Part shown: positions 35,439 through 44,661 of the stretch, in pieces
How positions within the stretch are numbered: position 1 is the stretch's first letter
Layout: every line of letters starts with the position of its first letter
DNA from: Lacihabitans sp. CS3-21
GTDB lineage: Bacteria; Bacteroidota; Bacteroidia; Cytophagales; Spirosomataceae
Length of the DNA: 64,000 nt
Direction: 5' to 3'
NCBI RefSeq assembly: GCF_024343675.1
Contig: NZ_RJUD01000020.1
Coordinates: forward strand, 1-64,000
The notes under the pieces: generated by a model
What the model was told of the DNA's origin: nothing
The model's input: the letters and a program-made list of their open reading frames with translations, nothing else
The model's database searches: none
Program-made: the position numbers and the translations under genes

Positions 35439-35504
35439 TTTTTATAAAAGCATCAAGGCAAAAGGCATTGAGGCACAACGTTTTAATTTATGTAATCGAA
35501 ACAA

Positions 35505-35612
35505 TTGGCGGACACACTCAATAGAGCCGAACAGAGCGACGGTCACTGTCTGGCGGCCACTGATCCAAGCCAAAGGAAAAGTGACTAAGCGGAGCCGAAG
35601 CCACCTAAGTCT
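35505..35612. repeat. GC-richer intergenic element between nadC and the 35043 gene
   Basis: This stretch is visibly richer in G and C than its surroundings and carries imperfect inverted repeats. It contains the blocks CACTGTCT (35544-35551) and TGACTAAGC (35582-35590), which recur in the same order in the hairpin cluster at 46472-46543. No gene is seen. Confidence 0.4.
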
Positions 35613-36464
35613 CTACTTCATCGCCTTCAAACTCAAATCCAAGCTTTTTGCTGAATGCGTTAAATAGCCCATGGATACATAATCTACACCACAATCGGCA
35701 TAGGCACGAACGGTTTGCGGATTAATATTGCCTGATGATTCTACAGGGAATCTTCCATTAATAATCTTGATAGCTTCCTTGGTTTTTTCATAATCAAAAT
35801 TGTCCAACATAATGCGTACAACCCCACCAACTTCCAGTACTTCTTGTAGTTCATTCAGATTTCTTACTTCTATCTCTATGGGTAAGTCCAGATTTTTGTC
35901 TTTTAGGTACTTCTGTGCAGCAAAAAGTGCATTTTTTATACCTCCAGCGTAATCCACATGGTTGTCTTTGATCAAAATCATATCGAACAAGCCAAAGCGG
36001 TGGTTTACCCCTCCCCCAATTTTAACCGCCCATTTTTCTAATAACCTGAAGCCCGGCGTGGTTTTTCTGGTGTCTAAAACTTTGCATTTAGTACCCTCAA
36101 GTTTTTTTACTATTTCCTGTGTTACAGTAGCTATGCCGCTCATTCGTTGCATACAATTGAGTACGAGTCTTTCTGCTGTCAAAATCGAGCGATCATTTCC
36201 TTCCACATACAATACTATTTGGCCATATTCTATCGGCTCTCCGTCTTTGATCAAAACCTCCACCTTCAAATGAGGATCCACAGTTTTGAAAATCAACTCG
36301 GCCAATTCTACGCCAGCCACAATTCCTTTGTCTTTTACCAACAAACGAGCCTTTCCTTGTGCGTTTTCTGGCACTGTGGAGTTAGAAGTGTGGTCTCCTT
36401 CTCTAATATCTTCGTGTAGTGCATTTTTTATAAATGCTATCAAATCTTCCTTTAGGATTTCCAT
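35613..36464 (-). CDS. nadC: Nicotinate-nucleotide pyrophosphorylase (carboxylating)
   Basis: This 283-residue enzyme converts quinolinate and PRPP to nicotinate mononucleotide, carbon dioxide and PPi in NAD synthesis. The family core is clear: LDTRKTTPGFRLLEKWAV (about residues 132-149), IGGGVNHRFGLFDMILIKDNH (about 151-171), EIEVRNLNEL and ESSGNINPQTVRAYADCGVDY near the C-terminus. Length is typical. nadA and nadB are not in this window. Confidence 0.95.
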   Translation of the reverse strand: MEILKEDLIAFIKNALHEDIREGDHTSNSTVPENAQGKARLLVKDKGIVAGVELAELIFKTVDPHLKVEVLIKDGEPIEYGQIVLYVEGNDRSILTAERLVLNCMQRMSGIATVTQEIVKKLEGTKCKVLDTRKTTPGFRLLEKWAVKIGGGVNHRFGLFDMILIKDNHVDYAGGIKNALFAAQKYLKDKNLDLPIEIEVRNLNELQEVLEVGGVVRIMLDNFDYEKTKEAIKIINGRFPVESSGNINPQTVRAYADCGVDYVSMGYLTHSAKSLDLSLKAMK

Positions 36465-36527
36465 TTAAATATTTTTTTGCGAAATTAATAGCTTACTTAC
36501 TTTTCTCCATAAAAAAATCATTTTCTA

Positions 36528-37382
36528 TCAAGCATTAAACCCCATGTCTCCAAATATTTGCTTATCAAAATGGTCGTATTGGTCTAATAATATGTCTTTC
36601 AAAGCCCTATGATATTCAGGAAATGAAGGTAAATCGTTATGCCCTCCGCCATAAATAGGGACTAAATGTGTGTTCAAAGGGGCTGTTTTGGCCAATCTCA
36701 CGCTTGAACTCATGGGTATTAAGCTATCTTTCGTTCCATGAATAATGAATATCGGGCAGCGACAATATTTAAGCCATTGGTCGGTTCTAACTTTAAATCT
36801 TAAAAGTATAGAGACAGGTAAAAACGGAAGAAATCTATTCGTAAGTTGAGATAAACTATAATAAGGAGCATCAAGAATCAACATTTTTGGCCGATTTGAG
36901 GAAGCCAATTTTGCCGCAAATCCCGAACCCAAAGACCTTCCATAAATAATGATTTTATTTTCGGCATATTTGAGCTCAAACTTCATTTTATTATAAACAT
37001 GTTGAGCGTCTTTTTTCATGGCTGTTTCAGACCTTTTGCCTTTACTTTTACCAAATCCACGATAGTCTATCATAATCACATCGTAACCATGATTGGTAAA
37101 ATCTCTAGAATATTTTGCCCAGCCTTTTATGCTTCGTGTATTTCCATGAAAATATATAACCACTCCTCTTTTCTCTTTTTCTTCCGTAAAAAATCGAAGT
37201 CCATTAATTCTTTCCTTTTCAGAAATCGCAAAATTGAGTTCTTCAAACGGAAATTCATATTTAAACTCGAAGTCCTCTGAGAGTTTTTCGGGCTTAAATA
37301 TGAAAAATTCCTGAATGAAATAAACCAGTATATTTATTCCCAGATATACCAAAATGATGATGACAATGGTTTGATTACTCAT
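36528..37382 (-). CDS. Membrane-anchored alpha/beta hydrolase
   Basis: This 284-residue protein has an N-terminal membrane anchor (about residues 5-27) and an alpha/beta-hydrolase domain. YFHGNTRSIKGWA is the oxyanion region, GRSLGSGFAAKLA holds the nucleophile Ser, IIHGTKDSLIP holds the Asp, and YGGGHNDLP holds the His. It resembles BEM46/ABHD13-like hydrolases; the substrate is unknown. It lies 21 bp downstream of the M14 gene, probably in the same operon. Confidence 0.88.
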   Translation of the reverse strand: MSNQTIVIIILVYLGINILVYFIQEFFIFKPEKLSEDFEFKYEFPFEELNFAISEKERINGLRFFTEEKEKRGVVIYFHGNTRSIKGWAKYSRDFTNHGYDVIMIDYRGFGKSKGKRSETAMKKDAQHVYNKMKFELKYAENKIIIYGRSLGSGFAAKLASSNRPKMLILDAPYYSLSQLTNRFLPFLPVSILLRFKVRTDQWLKYCRCPIFIIHGTKDSLIPMSSSVRLAKTAPLNTHLVPIYGGGHNDLPSFPEYHRALKDILLDQYDHFDKQIFGDMGFNA

Positions 37383-37403
37383 TTTGTTTGGTTGTGTGTA
37401 ATA

Positions 37404-39938
37404 TTAATCTTCTTCGTCTTCAAATCTGCCTGCAGAAATACCACTGCTAAAGAAAAGGGAATTTAAAAACAACTTGTTTGTACCATACCAAAAAGCTCTG
37501 AAATTTGGATTATCTGAGATATTTACAACCTTGCCTTGACCAACAGTCTGGGCTATGATGGCTGGACTATTCTTAAATCTATCTAAATTTTTGGGATGCA
37601 CATAACCAGCCAAAAGTGGCTTATCTGTAAACACCAAAGGCGTATTGTAAGGATTCCCTGTTTCTTCAAAAGTTACGTTATTCACCTTAAAAATCGGCAA
37701 AGTAGTCTGTTTGTATCCATAACAAAGCGGGTGGCTAGGGTCCAATTTCGCTTCTAATATAGCTCCACTTGTCACCAAAGCTCCATCAAAACCGCTTTTT
37801 GCCACAAAAGGTCTTTTCCCTTTACCATCATTAGATGCCTCTGGTTTTATACCTACAGTACCAATTTTCTTTTGTGATAACCAAGAAGCTGCATCGCCTA
37901 ATGCAACTACGGTACCTCCTTTAGCCAGAAAACCCTTAATTTTTTCCTCTGAAAGATCTACGTACCTTCCTTGATTCATGATTATGTGTGTGTACTTGGT
38001 CAAATCCGTACGATTTACAGAAGCAATATCTAAATGGCTCAATGGAATACTTACTCTTTGATCCAATAAATGCCAAACCTCGCCAGCATCATTATAATCT
38101 ACACCATCGCCAACTATCATCAATGCTTGTGGTTTTTCCATCCTTCTAAATTTCTCACTGCCCAGGTTTATTCCACTTTGGGTAAGACCTGTTTTCTGTC
38201 CATAAAAAACAGTTCCATCACGCTTGGCAAGTTCTTCCAAATATTCCCTTGGGTCATTTCCATCACATAAAATCTGAATTGTACCATAAGAAAAAGCTTT
38301 GTTTTTTCCATCAATCAAAGCCTCGAATGGCTCTGTGGCGTATTTAAGCTTGTATCCTTTATTGAGTAATTCATAGGCTGTTCTTGCAGCAAAATAACCA
38401 TCCCATTCAAATAAATATGAATATGTACTATTTCCAACAACCTTTCCAAGCGGAAAATTAAATTCCGAGAGTTTTTGACCTAAAGAAACGGCTGTTTTTG
38501 ACTCTGCAAAAGGAACATTCATACACAATGGAAGTGTCCAAGCCGAAATATCATAAAATGCACTATCTGCAAATGTTGTTCTTTTTTCAAAAAGTGATTT
38601 AACCAAACGATGCTTCGGCTGACTCATTGGTACCACATAGGAATCAGAAGTAGAAAATTGAGTATTACCTAAAATTTCGTTTTTTGACAATTTATAAACC
38701 TCTACTTTGTTTCTCAACATAACATTTACCATTTCCCAAGTTCTTACTGGGTCATTTCCTCCACCAAAAACAAAGGCTTTTACCTCATCTGTAGATTTTT
38801 CAGCATAAAAATCTCTCATGTAAGTCAAAAGTTCATTTCTCATACTTTTGGAGGCTTTCAAAGTAGAAAGTGTTGCCGAAAACTGATTTCTTACCGTAAA
38901 AGGAAAACTTAGGATACCGTTAACGCTTTCTTGCAGATGTCCCCTAGAGGAGGCTTGTTCAAACAAAATACCAATGGCTCCATTGACATCAGGTAAAGTA
39001 GATCCTTTTCCATAATAGAAGTCGTCATAGTTTTCTTTGGTATAATAATATGACCCAATACTGTCCAATCCAGCGGCATGAAACTGTCCAATTTTACTCG
39101 TTAGTTCTATGTTTTTTACAGGCGTCATTGGGTGCGTACGAGCAGGAATACCAGGCTGAAAGAAAAATGTGGAGTTGCTACCCATTTCGTGGTGATCGGT
39201 CAAAACGTTGGGCAACCAATCGTAATATTTTACCAAACGACCTTTACTTTCGGGTAGTTGCTGATAAAGCCAGTCGCGGTTCATATCAAACCAATAGTGA
39301 TTTGTACGACCTCCTGGCCAAGTTTCTTTAAACTCTCTAGAATTGGCATCTGAAACCAAACTTTGGCTTTTGTTTTGGTTTACCCAAGTCGAAAACCTAG
39401 TTGCACCGTCTGGATTTATGCTGGGGTCAACTAAAATTATGCTTTCATTTAATAAAGCATCTATTTCAGCTCCTTGAGCTGCTGCGAGATAATAAATCGT
39501 CAACAAGGAAGAATTCAAGCCCGACGCCTCGTTTCCATGCACCGAATAACCCATCCAAACTACTATGGGCATTTGCTCTGGCTTTAAGCTTTTCGAAACA
39601 TCTGAATTTGACAATTTCAAATGTTCTGCTCTGATTTGGTCAATATTCGCCAAGTTTTTAGGAGAGGAAACCGTGGCCAACATCAACTCCCGATTTTCAA
39701 AAGAACGGGCGTAAGTTTCAAGTTTTATCCTATCCGAATATTTAGCTACTTCTCTGTAATAAGCATAAATTTCATAAGGACTGGCATGTTGCTCACCAAC
39801 CTCATAGCCTAAAAAGGATTTGGGTGTTGGGATTTTGTTGTTGTAAGTTACATTTTTAGGCAAGTAATAATCGAGACCAATTTGCGAAAAAACAATAGAT
39901 GGAATCAACAATAGAAATAAGGCAATTTTAATTTTCAT
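37404..39938 (-). CDS. Exported M14 family zinc carboxypeptidase
   Basis: This 844-residue protein has a signal peptide (MKIKIALFLLLIPSIVFSQ). The M14 domain (about residues 50-360) carries VHGNEASG with the HxxE zinc ligands and LTDHHEMGSN with the third His. A long C-terminal part (about 430-840) with a class-I-glutamine-amidotransferase-like look follows (HIIMNQGRYVDLSEEKIKGF), as is common in large Bacteroidota M14 proteins. The start is the ATG giving this signal peptide; an upstream one would add 21 residues. It likely digests peptides in the periplasm. Confidence 0.9.
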   Translation of the reverse strand: MKIKIALFLLLIPSIVFSQIGLDYYLPKNVTYNNKIPTPKSFLGYEVGEQHASPYEIYAYYREVAKYSDRIKLETYARSFENRELMLATVSSPKNLANIDQIRAEHLKLSNSDVSKSLKPEQMPIVVWMGYSVHGNEASGLNSSLLTIYYLAAAQGAEIDALLNESIILVDPSINPDGATRFSTWVNQNKSQSLVSDANSREFKETWPGGRTNHYWFDMNRDWLYQQLPESKGRLVKYYDWLPNVLTDHHEMGSNSTFFFQPGIPARTHPMTPVKNIELTSKIGQFHAAGLDSIGSYYYTKENYDDFYYGKGSTLPDVNGAIGILFEQASSRGHLQESVNGILSFPFTVRNQFSATLSTLKASKSMRNELLTYMRDFYAEKSTDEVKAFVFGGGNDPVRTWEMVNVMLRNKVEVYKLSKNEILGNTQFSTSDSYVVPMSQPKHRLVKSLFEKRTTFADSAFYDISAWTLPLCMNVPFAESKTAVSLGQKLSEFNFPLGKVVGNSTYSYLFEWDGYFAARTAYELLNKGYKLKYATEPFEALIDGKNKAFSYGTIQILCDGNDPREYLEELAKRDGTVFYGQKTGLTQSGINLGSEKFRRMEKPQALMIVGDGVDYNDAGEVWHLLDQRVSIPLSHLDIASVNRTDLTKYTHIIMNQGRYVDLSEEKIKGFLAKGGTVVALGDAASWLSQKKIGTVGIKPEASNDGKGKRPFVAKSGFDGALVTSGAILEAKLDPSHPLCYGYKQTTLPIFKVNNVTFEETGNPYNTPLVFTDKPLLAGYVHPKNLDRFKNSPAIIAQTVGQGKVVNISDNPNFRAFWYGTNKLFLNSLFFSSGISAGRFEDEED

Positions 39939-40009
39939 ATAATAGAGATAGATGAAGAGGTTTAATAAAATAAAGGTAACCAAAGTATGCATTAAAAACA
40001 AAATTTGAA

Positions 40010-40017
40010 TATATTTG
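40010..40017 (+). promoter_or_regulatory. -7 promoter element of the M20 amidohydrolase gene
   Basis: TATATTTG matches TAnnTTTG, 24 bp before the ATG. No exact TTTG is seen at -33. Confidence 0.45.
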
Positions 40018-40041
40018 AATTAGAAAAAACCCTCTCAAACT

Positions 40042-41679
40042 ATGAAAAAAAACCTCCTATTCATTCTTTTCATCATGATTCTTGGTAATCATGCCCATTC
40101 TCAAAAAAACACTAAAAAGAAACCTACAGAACCCGATAAACTGGAGCTTCTGAAACAAGAAGTTATTGCCAAAATAGACAATAATCAAAAACTCACTCAG
40201 GAAATAAATGACATGCTATTTAGTTTTAGCGAGTTGGGCTTTCAAGAATTCGAAACTTCAAAATACCTTACTGAACTATTAGAAAAGAAAGGATTTACAG
40301 TAGAAAAAGGCATTGCGAACATTCCGACTGCTTGGATAGCCAAATGGGGAAGTGGCAAACCTGTAATAGCCATTGGCTCCGACGTGGATTGTATTCCGAA
40401 AGCATCTCAAAAACCAGGGGTAGCCTACAAAGACCCCATTGTGGAAGGTGCTCCAGGTCACGGTGAAGGGCATAATTCTGGTCAGGCTCTGAACATTACT
40501 GCAGCTTTGGCATTGAAAGAAATCATGGAAAGAGAGAAAATACCTGGAACATTGATGCTTTGGCCTGGTGTGGCAGAAGAACAAGTGGGAACAAAGGCGA
40601 TTTTTGTAAGAGAGGGTTATTTTAAAGATGTGGACGCATGTATTTTTACACACGTCGCCAATAATTTGGGCGTTTCATGGGGCGATGCTGGAAACACGGG
40701 TTTAGTTTCGGTTAAGTTTCATTTTGAAGGTGCTGCTGCCCATGCAGCAGGAGCACCCTGGAGAGGAAAAAGTGCCTTGGATGCCGTAGAATTGATGAAT
40801 ATTGGCTGGAACTTTAAAAGAGAGCATCTTGAAACCACTCAAAGATCGCACTACGTAATTTCCGATGGTGGTGACCAGCCGAATGTGGTTCCTTCAAAAG
40901 CTACCGTATGGTATTATTTCAGAGAAAGAACTTACCCAAAAATCAAGAATTTATTTGATAACGGGATAAAAATAGCCGAAGGTGCCGCTCTAATGACGGA
41001 TACAAAATTTACTTATGAAATATTGGGCAGTGCTTGGCCTGGGCATTTTAATAAAGCTTTGGCTGCAACGGCCTATCAAAATATTAAGAAAGTAGGTTTA
41101 CCCAAATGGTCGGAAGAAGACCAACTACTTGCCAAAGCATCGCAAATAGAATTAAAATCTCCTGAAATTAATGGTTTGGCTATGGAACTAGATTCTGTTT
41201 CAGAGCCTGTTTATTCTCCACTTGTAATCAGACAAGGTGGTTCTGATGACATTGCCGACATTTCCTGGTCATTGCCAACTATAGTACTAAGATATCCATC
41301 CAATATGCCCGGCATGCCCGGACACCACTGGGCAAACGCCATCACGATGGCTACTCCGATAGCCCATAAAGGCTGTACTGCAGGTGCCAAAGTAGAAGCC
41401 ATGACGATTCTAGATTTACTTTATAAACCCCAAATTCTTAAAGATGCTTGGGATTATTACAACAATACCCAAACCAAGGAGCAAAAATATACGCCATTGA
41501 TTTCGAAAGATGACAAACCAGCCATTCAATTGAATACCAGTATAATGCAAACTTTTAATCCTGAACTTAAAAAGTATCATTATGATCCGAGTAAATACAA
41601 TACTTATTTGGAGCAACTGGGCATAAAATACCCGACCGTAAGACAAGACCAAATGGATGCTTTGAAGGCTAAAAAGTGA
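40042..41679 (+). CDS. Exported M20 family amidohydrolase (AbgB-like)
   Basis: This 545-residue protein has a signal peptide (about residues 1-21) and an M20/dimetal amidohydrolase fold. GHGEGHNSGQAL (about 145-156) holds metal ligands, LWPGVAEEQVGTKAIF has the catalytic Glu pair, the dimerisation domain includes FEGAAAHAAGAPWRGKSALDA, and MPGHHWANA near 440 supplies the last ligand. It resembles aminobenzoyl-glutamate utilisation subunit B; the substrate may be an N-acyl amino acid or dipeptide. It is divergent from the M14 gene. Confidence 0.88.
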   Translation: MKKNLLFILFIMILGNHAHSQKNTKKKPTEPDKLELLKQEVIAKIDNNQKLTQEINDMLFSFSELGFQEFETSKYLTELLEKKGFTVEKGIANIPTAWIAKWGSGKPVIAIGSDVDCIPKASQKPGVAYKDPIVEGAPGHGEGHNSGQALNITAALALKEIMEREKIPGTLMLWPGVAEEQVGTKAIFVREGYFKDVDACIFTHVANNLGVSWGDAGNTGLVSVKFHFEGAAAHAAGAPWRGKSALDAVELMNIGWNFKREHLETTQRSHYVISDGGDQPNVVPSKATVWYYFRERTYPKIKNLFDNGIKIAEGAALMTDTKFTYEILGSAWPGHFNKALAATAYQNIKKVGLPKWSEEDQLLAKASQIELKSPEINGLAMELDSVSEPVYSPLVIRQGGSDDIADISWSLPTIVLRYPSNMPGMPGHHWANAITMATPIAHKGCTAGAKVEAMTILDLLYKPQILKDAWDYYNNTQTKEQKYTPLISKDDKPAIQLNTSIMQTFNPELKKYHYDPSKYNTYLEQLGIKYPTVRQDQMDALKAKK

Positions 41680-41686
41680 ATTTGTT

Positions 41687-42415
41687 TTATCTTTTAAAAC
41701 TCTTAAACAAGCTCCAGATTTTCATCATAACAACACCAAAAACAGCTTCTTGGAAGATTTTGGTTGACATTTTAGATTGTCCGAGTGTCCTATCTGTAAA
41801 AATGATAGGCACTTCTTTTATTTTAAATTTGAAGAGGTAAGCATTAAACTTCATTTCTATCTGAAATGCATAACCCACAAAACGTATTTGATCCAAAGGA
41901 ATAGTTTCTAAAACCTCTCTCGAATAACAGATAAAACCACCTGTAGGGTCCATTATGGGCATACCTGTGAGAAATCTTACGTAAATTCCTGCACCGTAAG
42001 ACATCAAAACTCTGCCGATTGGCCAGTTGACTACGTTTACACCATTTATATATCTTGAGCCGATGGCTACATCAAAACCTTCTTCTGAACACGCTCTATA
42101 AAGTTTTACCAAATCTGCCGGATTATGGGAAAAATCAGCATCCATTTCATAAATATATTGAAAGCCCTTGGCCAAAGCCCATTTAAAACCATGAATATAG
42201 GCAGTTCCTAGACCTTGTTTCCCCTTACGTTCCTCTAAATGAAGTTGTGAAGGAAACTGATGCTGAAGTTCTTTAACTTTTAGAGCAGTACCATCTGGCG
42301 AACCATCGTCTACTATCAAAACATCAAACCATACGGGCAGATTAAAAACCGCCTTTATGATGGCCTCGATGTTTTCGATTTCGTTGTAGGTAGGTATGAT
42401 GACCAGATTTTTCAT
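41687..42415 (-). CDS. Polyprenol-phosphate mannose synthase-like glycosyltransferase (GT2)
   Basis: This 242-residue GT2 enzyme resembles DPM1. VIIPTYNEIENIEAII (about residues 4-19), LIVDDGSPDGTA (about 33-44) and EMDADFSHNPADLV (about 90-103) hold the nucleotide-sugar and metal sites. There is no membrane region at the C-terminus, so it is the short soluble type. It should transfer a sugar from GDP- or UDP-sugar to a polyprenyl phosphate. Its ATG follows directly after the stop of the DUF4296 gene. Confidence 0.9.
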   Translation of the reverse strand: MKNLVIIPTYNEIENIEAIIKAVFNLPVWFDVLIVDDGSPDGTALKVKELQHQFPSQLHLEERKGKQGLGTAYIHGFKWALAKGFQYIYEMDADFSHNPADLVKLYRACSEEGFDVAIGSRYINGVNVVNWPIGRVLMSYGAGIYVRFLTGMPIMDPTGGFICYSREVLETIPLDQIRFVGYAFQIEMKFNAYLFKFKIKEVPIIFTDRTLGQSKMSTKIFQEAVFGVVMMKIWSLFKSFKR

Positions 42416-42760
42416 TCAGTACGTAGTATTTTTATTTTTATTATTTTCAATGATTTTTTCAGCCTGAACATAAATAGAAAGCAATTGTTTTTTGTCTTTG
42501 GCATAAAAATCAAAGCTTTTGAGATAAAGAACTGAATCAATTTTGTGTTTTTTATATATCTGCTTTTCTAAATATTTAAAAGCAACCCTTGAAGAATCTA
42601 CTCCCGTAAGATTTAGCCTACTTACTTTCGCTTCAGCGGTCTTTAAATCTGCAAAAACTATCGCCATTGTTTTTTTATCTATAAAATCTTCTGACGAAGA
42701 CTTGCAAGAAAAAAAACATGTCAACGAAATAAATACTATTTTTATGCCAAGTTTACCCAA
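42416..42760 (-). CDS. DUF4296 family lipoprotein
   Basis: This 114-residue protein has a lipoprotein signal (about residues 1-18; FFSCKS with Cys19). The mature part holds the DUF4296 pattern: MAIVFADLKTAEAKV, then YLEKQIYKKHKIDSVLYLKS with a helical end. Function is unknown. It precedes the glycosyltransferase with no gap (TGA then ATG). Confidence 0.8.
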   Translation of the reverse strand: MGKLGIKIVFISLTCFFSCKSSSEDFIDKKTMAIVFADLKTAEAKVSRLNLTGVDSSRVAFKYLEKQIYKKHKIDSVLYLKSFDFYAKDKKQLLSIYVQAEKIIENNKNKNTTY

Positions 42761-42858
42761 TGTCTTTGGTTTTTAAATATTACGAACAAAAATAACTAAT
42801 TATCAGGCAAGGGATAAATCTAAGTTCATAAATTTCGTTAAAACAGCATTTTGGTCTA

Positions 42859-43719
42859 ATGAAAGAAATAATCAATAAACTCAATAAGTACGAAATTAAA
42901 ATCAGAAAAGCGGTCAATTCTCATTTGAATGGCAACTTTAGTTCGGTTTTCAAAGGTACTGGTTTGGAGTTTAGCGATCTTAGAACTTACCAATATGGCG
43001 ATGACGTAAGGGCCATAGATTGGGTAGCTACGGCAAAAGGACATGGGGCTTATGTGAAGATATTCAAAGAAGAAAAAGAGCAAACTGTTTTTTTTATGCT
43101 CGATGTGAGTGGTTCACAAGATGTAGGAAAAGATGGCTCTCTAAAAATAGACACTGCAAAGGAAATCTGTGGTGTGCTTACGCTCTCGGCTATAAAAGAG
43201 GCTAGCCAAGTTGGTTTATATTGCTTTTCAGACCAAAAAGAACTTTACCTAAAGCCAGAGTCAGGAATGAAACAAGCCTACAATATCATTTCTAAAATGT
43301 TTAGGCTGGAACCACTTTCCTTAAAAACCAATCTACAAGAAGCCATAGCTTTTGCCCTAAATATTCTGAAAAGAAAGAGCGTGATTATCCTCATTTCTGA
43401 TTTTCTTGATAAAGACTACTCCCATAACCTAAAAGCTCTTGCCAGAAAGCACGATTTGGTGGTTCTGCATATTTACGACAAAAGAGAGGTGAATTTGCCC
43501 AGCTTGGGTATCGTTCCAGTGTATGATAAAGAAGCAGGTAAAACAACTTGGATAAACACGAGTTCGAGATTTTTTAAGCGTGAAATGAAGGATATATTTG
43601 AAGAAAATAGTAGCGAACTAGAAAAACTTTGTAAACAAAACAAGGCCAATTACCTTTCCATAGAGTCTGGAGCTAATTATGTTAATAGTCTAATTCAACT
43701 TTTTAGGTATAGAAAATGA
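42859..43719 (+). CDS. DUF58 domain protein (vWA-like, MoxR-associated)
   Basis: This 286-residue protein has the DUF58 hallmark GLEFSDLRTYQYGDDVRAIDW (about residues 35-55), read in two parts, followed by a von Willebrand A-like domain with the MIDAS motif DVSGS (about 83-87). Such proteins are usually partners of MoxR AAA ATPases in envelope maintenance or metal insertion. No moxR lies beside it here. Its stop overlaps the next ATG by 4 bp. Confidence 0.88.
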   Translation: MKEIINKLNKYEIKIRKAVNSHLNGNFSSVFKGTGLEFSDLRTYQYGDDVRAIDWVATAKGHGAYVKIFKEEKEQTVFFMLDVSGSQDVGKDGSLKIDTAKEICGVLTLSAIKEASQVGLYCFSDQKELYLKPESGMKQAYNIISKMFRLEPLSLKTNLQEAIAFALNILKRKSVIILISDFLDKDYSHNLKALARKHDLVVLHIYDKREVNLPSLGIVPVYDKEAGKTTWINTSSRFFKREMKDIFEENSSELEKLCKQNKANYLSIESGANYVNSLIQLFRYRK

Positions 43720-44594
43720 GAATCTATTTAAGCTCCTTATTTGTCTTCCTTTATGCCTTCGGGTTCGCTCAAAAGCCAAAGACTTACTTTAGCAACGACT
43801 CACTCTATATCGGAAAACCTATATTTTTTTCCTTGACTTATTTGCATAATGGCAAAACTGATTTACTATTTCCAGACTCCTCCTATAACTATAAGCCTTT
43901 TGAGTTTTTAGACGTAGAATTTTTTCCAACGAAAACTCAAAACGGAAAAAGCCTCGACAGTGTAGTATATAAACTCATAACATTTAATGTAGATAGTACA
44001 TATTCTTTGTCATTACCTATCCAAGTGCTGCGTTCTAAGAAAACCATTTTTTCGGATACGGCCAGTATAAAACTACATTCAATGTTAGATACTACAGACA
44101 TTAGAAATCATATTATTAAAAAATCTACGGGGTATTTTACAGTACCCTTAGACTTTAATTTTCCAAAATTTCTATATTATTTGGTCCTTCTCCTAATTTC
44201 TATCGCCGTATTTTGGGCTTTGTTTGGGAAATTCCTCATTCGAAATGTTCGCATTTGGCAGTTCGGTCAAAAACATCAAAAGTTTTCTGCAGCATTCAAA
44301 AAACTAAGTAAAAGCCCTAAGAATTTCGCCAACATAAGTAGTGGTCTGATCATCTGGAAAAACTATTTGGAGTGGTTGTTGAAAAAACCCTACTCAACCA
44401 TGACCACCTCCGAAATAAGCAAAACCCTTGAAAATGAGCGTTTAGAAGATGCCCTTAAAGAATTCGACTTGGCCATTTATGGAGGTGTTTTGTCCGACCA
44501 AATTCCCTTTGCATTCAATATTTTGTATGATTTTGCGTCAGACTCTTTCAAAAAACAACGAAAAATTTACAAAGACTTTCTAAAAAATAAATAG
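43716..44594 (+). CDS. Bat-operon-type membrane protein
   Basis: This 292-residue protein has a signal peptide (about residues 1-19), a periplasmic beta-rich domain, one membrane helix (about 150-170, YYLVLLLISIAVFWALF) and a cytoplasmic helical domain (WKNYLEWLLKKPYSTMTT). Its place right after a DUF58 gene is that of the uncharacterised membrane protein in Bacteroidota MoxR/Bat operons. The function is unknown. Further bat genes are absent. Confidence 0.68.
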   Translation: MRIYLSSLFVFLYAFGFAQKPKTYFSNDSLYIGKPIFFSLTYLHNGKTDLLFPDSSYNYKPFEFLDVEFFPTKTQNGKSLDSVVYKLITFNVDSTYSLSLPIQVLRSKKTIFSDTASIKLHSMLDTTDIRNHIIKKSTGYFTVPLDFNFPKFLYYLVLLLISIAVFWALFGKFLIRNVRIWQFGQKHQKFSAAFKKLSKSPKNFANISSGLIIWKNYLEWLLKKPYSTMTTSEISKTLENERLEDALKEFDLAIYGGVLSDQIPFAFNILYDFASDSFKKQRKIYKDFLKNK

Positions 44595-44636
44595 TAATAA
44601 TTACCTCCTCAAATCTAATTCATATTACTTGATGAT

Positions 44637-44644
44637 TAGTTTTG
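44637..44644 (+). promoter_or_regulatory. -7 promoter element of the NeuD-like gene
   Basis: TAGTTTTG matches TAnnTTTG, 17 bp before the ATG at 44662. The -33 region lacks an exact TTTG. Confidence 0.4.
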
Positions 44645-44661
44645 CATAAAAATTGAAATTG

